Source: Aristolochia californica (taxonomy: Eukaryota > Streptophyta > Magnoliopsida > Piperales > Aristolochiaceae). Taken from it: a stretch of 64,000 nucleotides of DNA. The stretch covers positions 25,951,137 to 26,015,136 of the forward strand of contig JARWKL010000014.1 in the NCBI GenBank assembly GCA_029961685.1, given 5' to 3'. The first letter of the stretch is position 1. Each line of letters opens with the position of its first letter. Position numbers and translations under genes: made by a program. The notes under the pieces are model-generated. The model made no database searches. It saw only the letters and a program-made list of their open reading frames with translations, and was not told the origin of the DNA. This document shows, in pieces, positions 19,861-33,431 of this stretch.

Positions 19861-20611
19861 CCTTGAGTATATCATGCTTTTCCTAGGGCTCTCTTTCTCC
19901 CGCTTCGTGTTCTACTCAGTGAAGGATATAGGTGCACTTTACCTCTTCGCACCTTGCATAGAGAAAAACAATGAAATCCCCTCTTCCAATTTCATAGAGA
20001 AGTTATTCCCTATGTTTTTTATATAGGAGTGGGGACCGTTATTTATTAAGAATTTCTTTGAAACATTTCTTTATGCATTGTCCATCATTTCAAGGTCATT
20101 CTCTATTTTTTTATGGCTAGAGAGAGAATAATTACATGTCTATGGTAAGTGTGTGTCATCTTTATTTTGATTATCATAATTTAAATTTATTGAATGTAGA
20201 GGTTGGTTGAGAGATAAAAGTAAGTAGTTTTTCTAAAATATCTGAAAATATTATAAAATAATAAAATAAAATTTAAATATATCATAAGTAGTTTATATAG
20301 AATATTTTAATGTCAGTGGGCCAAACTTTATGTTGTTAAACAAAAATCAATAAAAAAATGAGAAAAATAGATGGGAGAAGGATGATTATTATAGACATAT
20401 ATGTGATCCTGTCCGATTACACAATCATTGAGACGTTGTTGATGGGGAATCATCAATAACAACTTCTGACACATTGTGGACTATCTATTGAGATTTAGTT
20501 ACAAATTGTGCATTGAGTTAACAAAACTATTGAACACCACATCTAAATCGTAAGTTATTGTAGCTTAAAAACATGCAAATGTTTAGGGTCTAATGCCTGT
20601 AACATCTTTAT
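19861..20611. other. AT-rich intergenic sequence
   Basis: No gene, RNA or clear repeat structure was recognised. Short ORFs here have no family features. Confidence 0.4.
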
Positions 20612-21064
20612 TGTTAAGTTGTAGAATCAAATTAACGCCTTACACAGAGTTAATACATGGATCGACCTTCGCGGTAAGGTCGCCATAGGGGTTGAAGGGG
20701 GACAGAGCCCCCGAAAGGTCTACAAAATATTGGATGTTGTTTCATTAAGGGTAGTTCGGGGATTTCACTCTTATATTTTGGTTGCCCTAGTTTTCACCTG
20801 GTATTTGGGGGCTCCATCATTAAATGTGATTGACGATTATGAGTTGTGGGAGAGAGAGGTAAGAGAAAAACAGTTGAGTGTGTGCGATTTCTCTTTTAAA
20901 GTACTTCATCATCATAGTTAATTATTACAATGGCGGAAGACATGATGTAGTTTTACCTTGAGGTGAACCTTTATAAATATTGTGTTTTCGTGCTTGATTA
21001 TTTTCTTCTTCTACAATTATTATTGCTCTCGTTAGTATTGAACTAGGGTGTCTAATTCCTAACA
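20612..21064 (+). repeat. Candidate LTR (453 bp) of a decayed retrotransposon
   Basis: It starts TGTTAAGTTG and ends CCTAACA. Six bases later TTGGTATCTAATTC looks like a decayed tRNA-Met primer site. The inner sequence (TAGTTTTACCTTGAGGTGAACC) resembles plant LTR sequence. No partner LTR or flanking duplication was found. Confidence 0.42.
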
Positions 21065-23836
21065 TTTATTTGGTATCTAATTCTATGTATTTTTCCGTAA
21101 AAAATTGTTGAGGTATATCTTAGTTTATTTTAAGAAACAAAGTCTAAATTGTCATTTTCAAAACGTTTCATTATATATTCTAGAAATCCTATAGCAAAGT
21201 AATAGTAACCTATGCAGTAATGGAGGTGGAGAGTAATACTTTGCGCAAAATGGTATGGTTTACGAAAAGTCAAATGCTTACACAACAAAAAAAGTGTGAA
21301 CCACTGAAACTACTCTATTAATAACGTTTACTCTAGAAGTCCTAAGTATAACAAGAAAGAAACTTTCAAATGGCAATCCATATTATTAACGGTCTTCCCT
21401 CACCTAACTTGCAACATCAATCACAATTTGAGTGTATTTTTGGTTATTTTCCAACTATAGTTCACTTGGTTGCTTTTAAATGTGTCACCTTATTGCATAT
21501 TTATGCTAGCCTTTGAGATAAGTTACTTCACATATCTATCAAGTGTATCTTTGTTGAGAATGATACTCACATCAAAAGCTCTATGTTTTTTGTCCTAAAA
21601 TTCAATACTTATAAGTCTTTCACCATATCGCCTTTGATGAAATATCAACTTTTAATCAATCTTTTTCTGTTGCCTTCATCTCCTTTATCTCACTTCCAAT
21701 TTTCCGCCACACCCATCCACCATTTATCCATAATGTCTTGAATCATCATGAGGAAGCACATCATCACCATTGCCCTTACATTCCTCTAACTTGCTTGAAT
21801 TATTGGCTCCATCAACACTAAATAACTCACCACTTCCATCCATATTTGATTTATGCACTCATGAGGTTGGTATATATTAATTGGAAAAGACAATCATAAT
21901 GGTATTGATACAAAATCAGTAACAATAGAGTTGAGATATTCAACTCGGATTTGTGAAGCAAATCAGTAGTACCCTAATGAGCAATGAATAGTTGATAAAT
22001 GGGGTACCATAACAATTAGAACAATTAAGTGACGTTTGTCAAATTCAAGAAAGTTTACATTATAATGAAGCATTTAAGAACAAAAGATAGATTATTGAAG
22101 TGCCTCGGGAAAGTGAAGCAATGTAGCAAAATAAAACATTGGATATTGTGTAGAAACCTTAGTTAGAAAATGTAGTAGGATATAAATGGGTGTATATTGT
22201 GAAGTGTAAATCAACTGGGTCAATGAAACACTTTTTATTGAGATATTGTTAATCTTAAGATTCTTATTTAACTAATTTTGATGATAAAAATTACTTGGGA
22301 ACTAATCAAGTCATTTAATAATATTTGGACAAAGTTTCAAAGTGTTCGAACAATGCTGACAAAAACACTGGGGGGGGGGGCAAGAAATTCAACATCCCAA
22401 TCTCAGAAATAGAGGGTTGGAAGAATTACCAACATGCAAATGCTCACTCAACATCCTATTACTGGGGCAAAATAGAAAGCTACTATGAAAGTAAAAAATA
22501 TTTGAACAATATTCAGCTAGTATTCAAACAATGTGCATTTTTTTAAAGAAAACATTGTTCAAATAGTCCCTGGCAATGTTTAAATAATAGCAACACAAAA
22601 TGTTGCAGAAGGAATTTTTGAAGTTTGATCCAACCAAGTTAGGTTGCTGAATTACGTAAGAGACTTACCATTGTAATCAACAGTTGAACCAACAAAAACT
22701 TAAAGGTATTTATTTGAAAATATTCACCAAGGATTTTGTAGAGTTTAAAAAGGACAATAGGTCTCTTTCAAAACTTAATGGTTCTATTTTAGAATGTTGG
22801 TGATTTATTTTTAAATAGGCTTTTCATCTCATTATAGTTAGAAAATATGCCACATTGACCATGAAGTACCAAAGTGTTATCGACTTTGAAATCATCTTTG
22901 GAAGTCAATTTATAAAAGAACCAATCTATTAGTTTTTTCAAATGGATAAGTACACTGAGCTCTTGGTTTTACATCCTTGATTGTACTTAGTACTTCGCTA
23001 TTGAGCTTGTGCCATTTTACTCCAAGTCAATTGCATCTGTTTAACTATTAATATTCTCCCTTAATCGTTGACTTTACTTTCTCATTGCATTGGTTTTTAA
23101 CATACAATAGGTTAGTTACCTTAATATGTTGAACTTGTGCATATTTATTTTCAAATCACATTATTGTTCAGTCGTCATTTGTGAACTCAAAATTTCCCAT
23201 TGCTCCCCTAATTAAGTTGATTTACAAGGGGTTTTATTTTCATATCATCATCTGAGTTTTCAAAAGACCAAATTCAAATTTGATCATTCTATATTCATTG
23301 ATCTTCTCCACAATGTTGGAAGAGACATAGGACTAAAGTGTAATTTATTTTTGTGTTTCATTGTTGTATTAGCATATTAAGAGGCATTAAGTGTGCTGAA
23401 AATTGTAAGAAAGTAACTTTTGCATTATCATTGGACAAACCTATTGATCTTTGGGGTTGAGATTGAGTTATTCGGTGTGTCGTAAGTTGTGTGCTCACTA
23501 TGTTAAAGACATTTGTGGCCTATTATGAGTAATGTCTTGATTATCCAAGGTTTGTGTATCATAGTTTAAATCCTACTAGTCTAGACATGTGTAGTTTGAT
23601 TATAAAACACTTTTGGGTGTCTAGGCTTGTGTAGCCTAGTTGTGTCATTGTAAGTCTTTTTGTGTTTATTCTAAATTGTCTTACGTAGTCATTTATCTGG
23701 AAGTATTGTTGGACTATTCATAGTGGATTAAACTCCAAACAATGGAGACACTTTAGGAGTGGATTAACAACTTGAGTTTAGGTTGTGAACATCTATAAAA
23801 ATTAGTATAGATTGAGTGGTTTGCCTTATTTTCATT
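21065..23836. other. AT-rich retroelement debris without coding capacity
   Basis: No domain could be read on either strand. A run of G (about 22371-22380) is present. The stretch 23380-23836 has the look of retroelement leader sequence, but I cannot assign it. Confidence 0.35.
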
Positions 23837-24140
23837 TGTTATATTCTAGGGTTTCATGTCAAAAGGAGGTTAGAGTAAGAGGGAAGAAGAAGAGAAGAAG
23901 AGAAGAAGAGTAGAAGCGAAGAGAATACTAGGCTTGAGAGAGCTCAAGTGTTGGAGATAGGATTTGCACACAAGGAGAGCTCATTGGTAATGAGTCTCTC
24001 CTCTTCACTTCTTATTTACATATGAGGGTTAGAAATCCTAGTATAAGTGAAGAAAAGAGGGGCTTAATGTCCTATGAAATTACAAGTTGTGTCATTCATC
24101 TGCTTAATTACAAGATATGCCACTAATGCCTTTTCAACTA
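23837..24140 (-). repeat. Copia-type 3' LTR remnant, same family as 60812-61120
   Basis: In plus orientation it starts TGTTATATTCTAGGGTTTC and ends TTTTCAACTA, next to CTCCCCCTTA, the complement of a polypurine tract. It shares a GAAGAAGAGAAG-rich segment, a TTATTTACATA-GGGTTAGAAA-type segment and the ending with 60812-61120. 24141-24280 continues as a copia pol 3' remnant (matches 61121-61250). Confidence 0.6.
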
Positions 24141-24280
24141 CTCCCCCTTAAGTGGGTGCAAACACATCAAATATTCTCAACTTAGAGCAAGTGGTAAAAA
24201 GAGGTCCTATTGCAATAGCCTTTGTGAAAATATTCTCTAGTTAATTTTTTGAAGAAATGTACTATAGGAATATGTCACTA

Positions 24281-25500
24281 GCTAGTGTGCACAATTTAAA
24301 ATAAATACAAGTACAAGCATACATACACCACAATTAACACAAGATGTTTTTTTATCGATATTCTCCTATTGGTATTCGTTCAAGAACCCGTGTTTGGGAA
24401 ATTTCACTAATGTAAGATCTATTAGCTTGGAATTACACACAAGAGATTACGACTCTCTTTTAAGCCGTGTTATGCTCAAATAATTGATTATAAGCAATCT
24501 CCCTGGAGATTGAGCTAGATTCCAGCTCTAGAAAGCTCTTCAATCTAGATTCAATGTTTTAGATGAGCCTCTTGAATATAATAAAAAATTACTAGAAAAA
24601 AGAAAAGCTTACATCCTTTGAAATTTGGAGAGACAACCTTCTCCATTGGTTTGTCGAAGCCTACATCTTTGATGCACAATGAAGATGATTTGGAGTTTTA
24701 CTAAATAAGCACATGGAAAACTTGAGAGAAATTTGATGGATTTGTAAAACAAGGATTTCTATCTCTAAAAACTGAGCTTAGAAAGAATTTTCAAGATAAT
24801 AGCTTTGAGATGAGTAGGTATGTATATAAATATCCATTATCTTCTTAAAATCATGTTTAACAGGGTATTTATAAGTTCCCCAAGCCAAACTAGCCGTTAT
24901 TTACCAATTTGAAAAAAAGTGACATGACATTGATTAATTAGTGTAAAGTATCAATTGATCAATCATGTATAATGACTATATTTTTCTCAAGAGATGACCT
25001 ATTGACCTATAGTGTGATCGATCAATATCCTCCCATTGGGTCTGACAAGTTAAGTTGATCGATCAGTGTCCAAGGACTGATCAATCAATTGGTTTTCCTA
25101 CTGGTGGTGAATAACATGTATGATTGATCAAAGAATTTTTAATGATCGATCATGCTTTATGTCCCTAGTTGGTAAAGTTCTGTGTGATCAATCTTTGTGA
25201 GGAGGTTAATCTATCAATCTTCATATTTTTACGTTGCCTGGACATCATTAATTTATCAATCCACAAGGCGATGATTGATCATGCTTTACAACATAGTTTA
25301 TCCAAGTTCTGATTGATTGATTATGCTTTATATTTTTGGCCTATGCACTTATGGTTGATCGATCATTGGCAAATACTGATTAATCAATCTAGTGCCGGAT
25401 CTCTAAGTGTGTTCTCAAAGTATGATGTAGGATCTCTAAGTGTGTTTTCAAAGCATAATTCAAATTGATCATGAGTGATATATATGCATCGGTAAAATAT
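24281..25500. repeat. Repeat X copy 1 with TGATCGATCA cluster
   Basis: The left part (TACACCACAATTAACACAAG, CCCCTATTGGTATTCG, AGAACCCGTG-TTGGGAAATTTCACTAA) matches 32540-32650 and 62090-62200. The right part (24930-25450) is rich in TGATCGATCA, GATTGATCA and the longer word GATCGATCATGCTTTATG. It has no coding capacity. The class is unknown. Confidence 0.55.
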
Positions 25501-26029
25501 GTTGATGATACAATTTTGACCTAAAAACTCTAAAAACTTCCATTGTACCTCAAGTTTGAAGACTTGGGGCTACTCTCTTAGATAGACTAAGTTTTATGAT
25601 TTTTTTTGACTTCATAAACTCTAGTCTTCAATTCTTTGTTTCTTCTTTCCAAGGGTGATTCTTCAAGATGACTTTGTCACGGTAGTGGAGCTCGAGGTCT
25701 TTGAGAGGCTTTTACCGGTTCTTTTTGATAAAATCACTTCAGAGCAATGCCAATAGATCCACTACCTCAAAGTATAAGAGTGTCTCCTTCACCCAAGAGG
25801 TGATTTGTGTTTGAGATACCATTAAAAAATGAGTAATCTCTTTGTTGTACGCTAAAGTTAGGCAATTTTTTAGCCATTGAAATTGAGCGGAGTGTTTTGG
25901 ACTTTGACTTTTTTGACTGGTGTATGCAGCTTTGGCATACGGCTTGGAGTAATTTTTCTTCTCTCACCATTATGATGTGCAAGCTAGGTCTCTTGGTAAA
26001 GAACAAAGAGATCCCTAGTTTGAGGGGGA
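25501..26029. other. Unassigned AT-rich sequence
   Basis: Nothing recognisable was found. A polypurine-like GTTTGAGGGGGAGAAG at about 26018 may be internal retroelement sequence. Confidence 0.3.
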
Positions 26030-26542
26030 GAAGTAGAAGAAGAAGTAAAAGAAAGAGGTAACGGATAATGAAAAATTCCATGTGTTGTGGTAATAAAATT
26101 TTATATGACTAAAATATCCAAGGGGGAGACACGATGAGAACAAGATGAAGACTACAGGCAAGATGTGAACAAGAAGAAGATGAATCAAGGCAATCAAAAT
26201 TTATTTTCAAGCACACAAGTTTCTTAACCAAGATTATTTTCAAAGTGGAGTTACAAACATCAGTTTGAGGGGGAGTGTTAAAAGACACTCACATGTGTAG
26301 GGGTGGCATGACTAGTAATTAAGAATAATTTCCATAGAGATAGCATATAATTATAATTATACAATATAGTGTATGTCCTCTCTATTCTTTTTCCTTTTCA
26401 AACATGTAGTCCTAAGGGCATTGTAGTTATTGTAAAAACCCTCCCTTGGTTTCTTCTCTCCGATCTCCCAAAAGCTAGAGTTCCATTCTTCTCTTGTTCC
26501 CTTGAGATCTCTTGTGTTTATGTTTTGGCCTTAAAAATCAAC
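26030..26542 (+). mobile_element. 3' end of LTR element family A: internal tail, polypurine tract and LTR
   Basis: TTTGAGGGGGAG is followed by an LTR starting TGTTAAAAGACACTCAC at 26276 and ending AAAAATCAAC near 26542. It aligns with LTRs at 44114-44486 and 50375-50748. The internal tail 26090-26270 matches 50190-50374, including the segment missing from 44060. The 5' half is absent. Confidence 0.62.
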
Positions 26543-28129
26543 GGTGAGGTCGACTCCAACGTGTTGGAGGATGGTGGTGATTTCATAATCAAATGAAAGA
26601 CTACTTGCTTGTGTGCTTAAAATGATATCCTTCATCCTATTGGCCATGAAATGACCGAAGTTCAAATTGATCCTCTGGGTGATACCCTACATAAAAAATA
26701 TTTCAGTGGTGGTCAACAAAGAGAAAGTACCCTTTCTTGGGTTGAGGATGTGGGTTACTATCTCCATGTATACCCGCAATTCCACTCTCAAGTATTTTAT
26801 CTCAATTTCATCAAGCTACCAATGGATTGTTCGAACACATGTTGGATGACATCTTGAAGGTTTTGGAGGTTGTTCTTGTGGTGGTTTTATGGCCGATTTT
26901 CCTTCACATACTATTGAATTTAGTACTCCATCACCTTGATCTCGAGCAAAGGAGGGAGAGAAGAAGAAGAGGAAGAAGAAGAAGGAAAAAAGAGAGAAAT
27001 AAGAGAGGGTTTAGAGCTTGGCTACCAAGAGAAGGGAGAGGAGAATTTGGACGAATTTGAAAAGAGAGAAGAGGACTTAATGCTTTACCTCTTAGCCAAT
27101 GGCCTATATTTATAGTTTTAGAGAGTATATTACAATGACTACAATTTCCTTAGGGCTACAATCTTCACAAGAGAAGAGACATAAATAGACATGTAATTAC
27201 TTCTTCATGCTATCCTTATGAGAAGTCTTCTTATTTACCAAGATACCATCTCTTGGACGTGTGAGCTTGAGCCCATCTTCTAATGCATACTTCATTATGC
27301 CCAAGGTGGTTTTGCCTAGTATTTCATTTTGGTCACTTGAGTGGAGTAATATGAAGGTTTTCTTCACTTATGAGGTACGCCTTCAAGTACTCGATGATAG
27401 CTCCTCCACCTCAAGGTTTACGTAGAAAACCTTCACTAAGAGAGGATATACTGCCTCTTCACTTGTCAGAGGCCCAATATAGCGTCTGAATGTCCTATCA
27501 AATCCATTGATTTTTTTTATTTCCCTCTTACATAAATAAATATCCACTTTACTGGGCTCAACAATACTTTTCCTAACAAAGTTCTTGGAATACTTATTTC
27601 TTTGTACTTGGGGTACGGAAGTGCTCTCTCCAATTTAGTATTTCCTTGCATACATCTGATTCTTTGGCGGGAGTAGACTTTTTTCCCATGAAATTTGTCC
27701 TTACCATGGTGAAACATCGGATTTTGGCTCAAGGGTGAAGAGGGAGTTAGGAGGTAAAAGACAAGCCTTTTTTATTTCCAGATTTTGAGGGCTAGAAAGC
27801 AAGAAAATCAATGTAATCTGAAAGGGCAAAGAGTTTTGGAGGTAGAGATAACTAGGGCAAAGATGAGAGAAGAGTTTGAAATGCAGAAATGTGATAAAAG
27901 GTCCCTTAAAACTATTCACCTTCTCAATTTGCGCCGTGAACAATTGATCAATCTACTTCGATTGATTGATCAATCACTTAAGTTGATCGATCAATACTTT
28001 TTGAAGAGTGATTCAAAAGTGATTCTTTGGCTTTCATATCACTCTTATGGCATGAATTCTATGGGATGTTGTCCTTAAGCTCAAACTTATTAGCTTAAGT
28101 GCATGAAGGTAGGTTACACATGTATAGTT
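26543..28129. other. Retroelement-like debris, no genes
   Basis: A purine-rich segment (26940-27070) and a short TTGATCGATCAAT cluster (27940-28000, related to repeat X) are present. No protein domain was recognised. Confidence 0.35.
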
Positions 28130-31100
28130 CTCCTCAAAGCTTGGAGAATCAATCAAATCCTAATGGCTTTGTGAAAATATCCGCTAATTAATTTCTGGTG
28201 TAAAAAAATTCAATATGATTCACTGGTTTGAACTAACTCTCGAATGAAGTGATGTCTAATCTCAATATTTTTGGATTGAGAATAGAAAAGCAGATTCTTA
28301 CTTAGAATTATGACACTCATGTTGTCACAATGGACTAGAATTTTATTTTGTTCTAAGACATAATCCTCTAGTTGTTGTTTCATCCATAGGAGTTGTGTGC
28401 AACAACTTCCACATCCTATATGCTCAGTCTTTTGGTAGATAGGGCAACCCAGTGTTGTTTCTTGGAAAACCAAGAGACAAACATATTTCCATGTAATTGA
28501 CAACTACCACTTGTATTTTTTATGTCAATTTTACATCTAATAAATTTGGCATTGGAGTAACCTACTATATCTATGATAGAGAAATTTGATTACCAAAGTC
28601 CTAAGTTTGGTGTTCCAAATAGATACCAGAAATTATTTTTCACAACCATTAAGTGAGATTCTCTAAGGTAGGATTGAAATCTAGCACATAGGTATGCTGA
28701 AAACATTATGTCTGATCTAAAAACTGATAAATAAAGTATGGAGTCAATCATACTTCTATATAGCTTTTGATCAATGGCCCTACTTGAGCTGTCCGAGTTA
28801 AGTTTCAAGGATGTACCATGAGTGTGCTAATTGGCTTAAGATATTTAATGTCGAATCTCTTAAGCAATCCTTCAGTGTATGTAGCAAATTCTTGACACAG
28901 AGGTTTTTAGAACTAAAGATGATATTGTCCACATACATTTGGACAATGATCAGGTTTTAATCATGGTTCTTGGTAAATATTGTCTTATCCACACTACCTC
29001 TCTTATATCCATTTTTTGCAATAATCATCTATCTTTCATACTACACTCTATGAGCTTGCTTAATTTATATAATGCTTTGTGAAATTTGTATTGATGGTCA
29101 AACTTACTCATGTCTTCAAAACCTTCGGGTTGTTCAACTTAGACTTCTTCTTGAATGTACCCATTTAGGAGTGCACTCTTGACATCTATTTGGTGCAATT
29201 TGAATTTCATGTGACAAACATACTCTAATAGGATTCTAATTGTCTCTAATCTTGATTGGTGCATAGGTTTCTTCATAACTGATTCCTTCCTCTTGGTTAT
29301 ATCCTTTGGAAACTAACCTAGCTTTGTTTCTCACAATATGATTTTCCTTATTAGCCTTGTTCCCAAAGACCCATTTTGTCCCTATTACTTACTAATTTTG
29401 GGGTCTAGGTACTAGAATCCTAACTTTGTTTCCTTCAAATTAATTTAGCTCTTCTTGCCTTACCATGATCCAAAAATCATATTTTTCCCTTTGGCAAAGC
29501 ATTTGAGCTCTATTTGAGAAACAAATGCGCTATTCATCATAGCTTCATGAGTTGTTCTTCTTGTTACAATTTTGCCTTGAGGGTCACCAATTATTTGTTC
29601 TAGGGGATGATCACCCTTGAACCTGAAGTTCTTTGACACCACAGGTGGTTCTTCTTGGTTATTGGGGTCATTTGGGTTCTCTTCAAGATTTTGGTTTTGA
29701 GGTTGCGATCTTAGGGATGAGTCGAAGGGGTTTCCCTCTTTGCCATAAAAAAATTGGAGTTGGGGTTGGATTTGGCAAATCAGGTTCGGCAAATTGAACA
29801 TGCACAGAGTCCACAACTCTCATAGATGTTCTATTATAAATTTTATATGCCTTGATAAGATTTGAATAACCTAAGAAAATTCCTTTATCTGCACTAGAGT
29901 CAAACTTTCCTAATTTCTCCTTTGGTTCTATTATTACAAACACTTTAAATCCAAATGTTTAAAAATAAGTTATGTTGGGAAGGGTAGCCGTAAACAACTC
30001 ATAAGGAGTTATGTTGAGAAGGGGCTTACTCGGTTTATGACGAAGCGAGCATTATTTATGGCTTCGGCCCAAAATCTATGTGGCAAATTGTATATATATA
30101 GCATAGCTCTTGCTATCTCAATTAAAATTCTACTTCTTTTCTCAACGACACCATTTTGTTGAGGAGTTCGAAGAGCTAAAAATATATGTTCTATACCATG
30201 CTTTGAGCAATATTCCTTGAATTGTGAATTTTCAAAATCTCTACCAATGTCACTTCTAATATCTATAATGCTACTACCTTGCTCTTTTTGAACTTTTTCA
30301 CATAGCTTTGCAAAGGTTGGAAAAACATCACCCTTGTGTGCTAGGAAATCTACCTATGTGAACATACAATAGTCATCTACTTTTTCACATAGCTTTGCAA
30401 AGGTTGGAAAAACATCACCCTTGTGTGCTAGGAAATCTACCTATGTGAACATACAATAGTCATCTACCACCACTAAGGTGAGATGCTTTCCGTTTAGGCT
30501 TATTGTTCGAGTAGGTGCAACTAAGTACATGTGGATTAGTTGAAGAGGTCGCGAGGTTGAAACTACGTTCTTGGATTTGGAAGAGTTTTTGTGTTGCTTT
30601 TCAAGTTGGCAAGCATTACAAAGTTCATTTCTTAAAAAATTTTGGTTTAGTAGTCCTCTTACTAGGTTATTGTTAACTAATTTGTTCAATGAATCTATTC
30701 CTATATGTCCTAGTCTCTTATGCCTTAACCGAGATTCATCGATAATCTCACCCAAACAAATGGCATCAGTTGACAACAAATCAACTATGGTCACAACCTA
30801 GAGATTCCTATTTCTAAGTCTCTTTAGAACTAGTTCATCATTCTCATTCCTTACTATGCATTTGTCCTTTCCAAATGAAACTTTATTACCTTCGCAAAAA
30901 ATTGACTAATGCTAAGTCATACATCAACTCTTCTACGTACTAGACATAGGATATGAAAGAGATTGAGGTACTGATTTTAAAAATTCCTTTGATGATACCT
31001 TTGCTATTATCTCCACCGTCTTTCAGTTTGAGTTCTATGAACTTCTTATCACCAGTCATGTGCCTCGAAATCCCGATATCCAAAATCTATTCGTTCTTTG

Positions 31101-32420
31101 GTGCCTTGGCTTGGAGACAAACCCACAAGAAATTTAACCATTAGAGATCTATTTTAAGTTGGGTCCCTTTGGAATTACATTTGAAGTGCTAGGTGATTTG
31201 GGTATCCAAATTTGTTTGATCGAGATTTGGTGGGTTACCACAACCCTATTGGTTGTTTTGGGTACCCATCGTTATTTGATGCCATTTCTATTATTGATTT
31301 GAAAATGTGGGCATAGTCTCACACTCAGTCTCCCACTCCATTGAAACAATGGCATCGAATGTGAAGAATGAGAGTGGACTTCTTATTTTGACTTTTCTAG
31401 TTCTTCCCAAATTTTCTCCTTTGGTGTAGTTTCTTGTGATATGTTTGAGTTGTTGGTCTAGTTCAATGATCTTCTTCTCAAAGGCAAGTCTATCACATGA
31501 TAGTTTGTCTATTACACCACATTACCTCGAAGGATTAGCCTCATGACTTTCATTTGTTTCTTTCAAGGCAATGAGCTTATTCTTGAGCTTTGCAATCTCA
31601 TATTTTTGAGCATTGTGTTTTTTGTATTTTTTAGATTATGAATGGATTTTTCTAAAAGCAATTCTAATTCACTTTCATATTCTGAGTTGCTTACCTCTTC
31701 CAAAGTGGTGGACTCGTCATCGTCTTCAATTTCCATGGGTCCTACATCCCTTTCTTTTTGCTCGATAACATCCCAAGTAGAGATCAAAACTTTCTTCTTT
31801 TTGTTTTTTGGATCCTTACTTGTGGATGACATTCTTACTTCTAGGTTAGGGCACTTGTTTCTTCTACTCCCTAGTTTACCATACTCAAAATAAACAACTT
31901 TTTTCTTAATTGAATTTTCTTTTTGAGTTCTAAATTAGCCTCTTTAAATTTTTTCTTCTTTCAGTACATCATTTCAAGATTTCTAGTGATGAAGCCCATT
32001 TCATTGAAGCTCTCTACACTAGAGTCATTTTAAGCATTAGTCTAGGCCTTTAGAGCAAGACTCTTGTTTTTGGGTTTCTCTTTCTCTCTTTATTTTGGTT
32101 CCATCTAATATGCTAGGAGAATCCCTAAAAGTTTTTTTGAGCTCATACTCCTAAAGTTAGCATTCCTCCAGATGACAGTCTTCTTAATGTTCCGTGACTT
32201 TGGAAGTGGCTTGAGCAGCTTATCATTTTGCCTATAGAAGGACATCTCCGATCTTAGAATGTTAAATCCATTGATTATATGAGTAAACCTAGACTTTATC
32301 TCAGCTATTGATCCACCTAATTTTATTTTGAATCCATATAATTGGGCTACCAATAAACTAATGTTAGAGTCCTTGATTCTAGTGGTCCCTTCATGTGTGA
32401 CCTCTAGTTTGTCCCATATG
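28130..32420 (-). pseudogene. Decayed Ty1/copia gag-pol
   Basis: Minus-strand order: gag UBN2-like domain (about 32420-32105), gag tail with a degenerate knuckle (about 31890-31560), protease with ILDIG in place of the usual DSG motif (about 31100-30900), and the GAG-pre-integrase HHCC region (LRHKRLGHIGIDSLNKL, CNACQLEKQHKN, 30794-30441). Then come integrase and a hinge with IFLGYSN (29943-29460), RT with YVDN instead of YVDD (28935-28924), an RT/RNase H link with YRSMIDSILYL (28808-28590), and RNase H with SCCTQLLWMKQQLEDY and IEIRHHFIREL (28503-28190). Many stops and frameshifts make it non-functional. LTRs were not identified with certainty; repeat X abuts the gag end. Confidence 0.8.
30295..30468. 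repeat. Perfect 87-bp tandem duplication inside integrase remnant
   Basis: Two adjacent copies of the unit from ACTTTTTCACATAGC to GTCATCTAC run at period 87, with no difference seen. It arose after the copia insertion, probably by slippage or unequal exchange. Confidence 0.8.
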
Positions 32421-32453
32421 TTTCATATTTCCTTGAATCTACTAGTCCCTTCA

Positions 32454-33300
32454 TGTTGGCCCAGGTGGCTTCTCAAGAGGGGTGAATTGAGTTTTTACAA
32501 TTTAAGACTACGAACAAATTTATGTAAATGTAAATGCAAGTAAAAAAATAGAAATTCACACACCACAATAACACAAGATTTTTTATTATTAATGTTCCCC
32601 TATTGGTATTCACCACCCAAGAACCCGTGGTTGGGAAATTCCACTAATATAAGCTTGATGAGTTTGGAATTTACACGAAAAAGATTTCGGCTCTCTCACA
32701 AGGCATGTGTATGCTCAAATACATGAATACAAAATTAGTCTCTCTTGTGATTAGCTAGATTCTTGCGCTAGCAACCCTTTCTATCTAAATTTGAAATGGT
32801 TCTTGATGAACCAATCAAGAAATTGAAAAATTACAAAACAAAGATACACTTACACCCTTTACAATTGAGGAGAGACAACCTTCTCCTTGAAATGTTGAAG
32901 CTTCCAGCCTTTGATGCACAATAATGATGATTTAGTAGCTTGACTATATGAATGCAAGGAGTAGGATTGAGAAAGGATGAATTGGTTTTGCAAAGAAGAC
33001 TCTTTCTTTCTCATAAATGGACTTAAGAAGGAATTTCAAGTTTTTGAGAATTCAAAGCAGTGGGTAGACCAATAAAAACTCATTAATTTCTCAGAAGGAT
33101 GTTTGGTGGGGTATTTATAATCCCCCAAGCCAAAATAATCTTTTTTTGCTTATTTTCAGAAAGGTGACTTTACATTGATCGATAAGTGTAAAGTGTTGAT
33201 CGATCAATCGTGTGTAATGACTATATTTTTATTAGAAAATGACTTGTTGATCAATGGTATGATCGTTCAATATCCTCTTGTTGGGTCTACAATTTAATTT
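32454..33300. repeat. Repeat X copy 2 with TGATCGATCA motifs
   Basis: It begins TGTTGGCCCAGGTGGCTTCTC and contains the CCCCTATTGGTATTCACC and AGAACCCGTGGTTGGGAAATT landmarks shared with copies at 24281 and 62016. It ends in GATCGATCAATC motifs (33178-33270). It is non-coding and directly adjoins the gag end of a copia remnant. Confidence 0.55.
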
Positions 33301-33385
33301 GAAAATAGAATTTTATGTACAAAGGAAGCTAGGATCATACAAGATTTATTGAAAAGAGTTTAAAATTGCCACTAGAATACATAAA

Positions 33386-33386
<1 letters not shown>

Positions 33387-33429
<43 letters not shown>
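33387..33429. repeat. (CA)n microsatellite
   Basis: About 21 CA units in an otherwise AT-rich stretch. Confidence 0.95.

Positions 33430-33430
<1 letters not shown>

Positions 33431-33431
<1 letters not shown>

Noticed and set aside
24930..25450. TGATCGATCA words as a CRISPR-like or satellite array
   Set aside because: Spacing and unit sequence are irregular, there are no uniform spacers, and the DNA is plant nuclear.
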